From DATBLQ01 sp036555325 (lineage in GTDB: Bacteria; Pseudomonadota; Alphaproteobacteria; Rhizobiales; Aestuariivirgaceae), in NCBI GenBank assembly GCA_036555325.1, contig DATBLQ010000031.1, forward strand, positions 1-12,953: a stretch of 12,953 nucleotides of DNA, in the 5' to 3' direction. The notes under the pieces are model-generated. The model did not search any database, had not been told where the DNA came from, and saw nothing but the letters and a program-made list of their open reading frames with translations. A program made the translations under genes and the position numbers. Of the stretch, positions 12,898 to 12,953 are shown piece after piece. Positions within the stretch are counted from its first letter, which is position 1. Each line of letters begins with the position of its first letter.

Positions 12898-12953
12898 GTG
12901 ATCGCGCTTGCCGCACAATTTCATGAGTACAACGCTGCGCCCTACCTGACCAC
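12898..12953 (+). CDS. Start of an unidentified gene (runs off window)
   Basis: A GTG at 12898, five bases after AGGT and seven bases after the cytochrome stop, opens a frame of 18 codons that stays open to the window edge. The visible residues (IALAAQFHEYNAAPYLT) are too few to recognise. Tight spacing suggests it is co-transcribed with the cytochrome gene. Confidence 0.3.
   Translation, partial: MIALAAQFHEYNAAPYLT

Noticed and set aside
1..12953. Search by eye for tRNA genes, CRISPR arrays, IS ends, integrase or toxin-antitoxin genes
   Set aside because: Nothing convincing was found; the gene remnants lack recognisable mobile-element borders.

Overview
The window looks like a chromosomal segment of an alphaproteobacterium, most likely a member of the Rhizobiales. 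The evidence is a soluble two-PAS FixL-type haem kinase of the Bradyrhizobium kind, next to a FixJ and a FixK-type regulator, plus FixK/FNR boxes and a rhizobial-style GC-rich intergenic palindrome. No rRNA, tRNA, CRISPR array, transposase or integrase was recognised.

Region 1 (1-3904) is a PotABCD-type ABC importer. Two permease genes and an ATPase gene (cut by the window edge) run leftward. The Tat-exported binding-protein gene runs rightward from a shared intergenic region that carries a 13-bp inverted repeat. A strong GC-rich palindrome follows the binding-protein gene.

Region 2 (about 3988-8897) is a patchwork of small genes, most with a TTGA-N6-TCAA box placed as in a class II FNR/FixK promoter. 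They are a membrane-anchored alpha/beta hydrolase, a cupin, an unknown 126-residue protein followed by a small two-helix membrane protein, a c-type cytochrome, and a UspA-type protein followed by a second c-type cytochrome. Between them lies debris: a frameshifted receiver-domain fragment that still has its promoter, the N-terminus of a formate/nitrite-family transporter, and a possible scrap of a Tm-1-like protein.

Region 3 (8881-12335) is the control centre: fixL and fixJ (overlapping by one base), an orphan single-domain receiver behind its own FixK box, and a divergent FixK-type regulator without FNR-style iron-sulfur cysteines. A third cytochrome c of the same small family and the first codons of an unidentified gene close the window.

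The inferred circuit is as follows. FixL senses low oxygen and phosphorylates FixJ. FixJ activates the fixK-type gene. FixK then acts at the six boxes to turn on the stress protein, cytochromes, cupin, hydrolase, unknown genes and the orphan receiver. The receiver is placed to feed back on FixL/FixJ. The circuit follows family knowledge plus box positions; nothing here shows it experimentally. The most novel material is the set of unknown FixK-box genes, the orphan receiver with its decayed duplicate, and the odd start of the third cytochrome.
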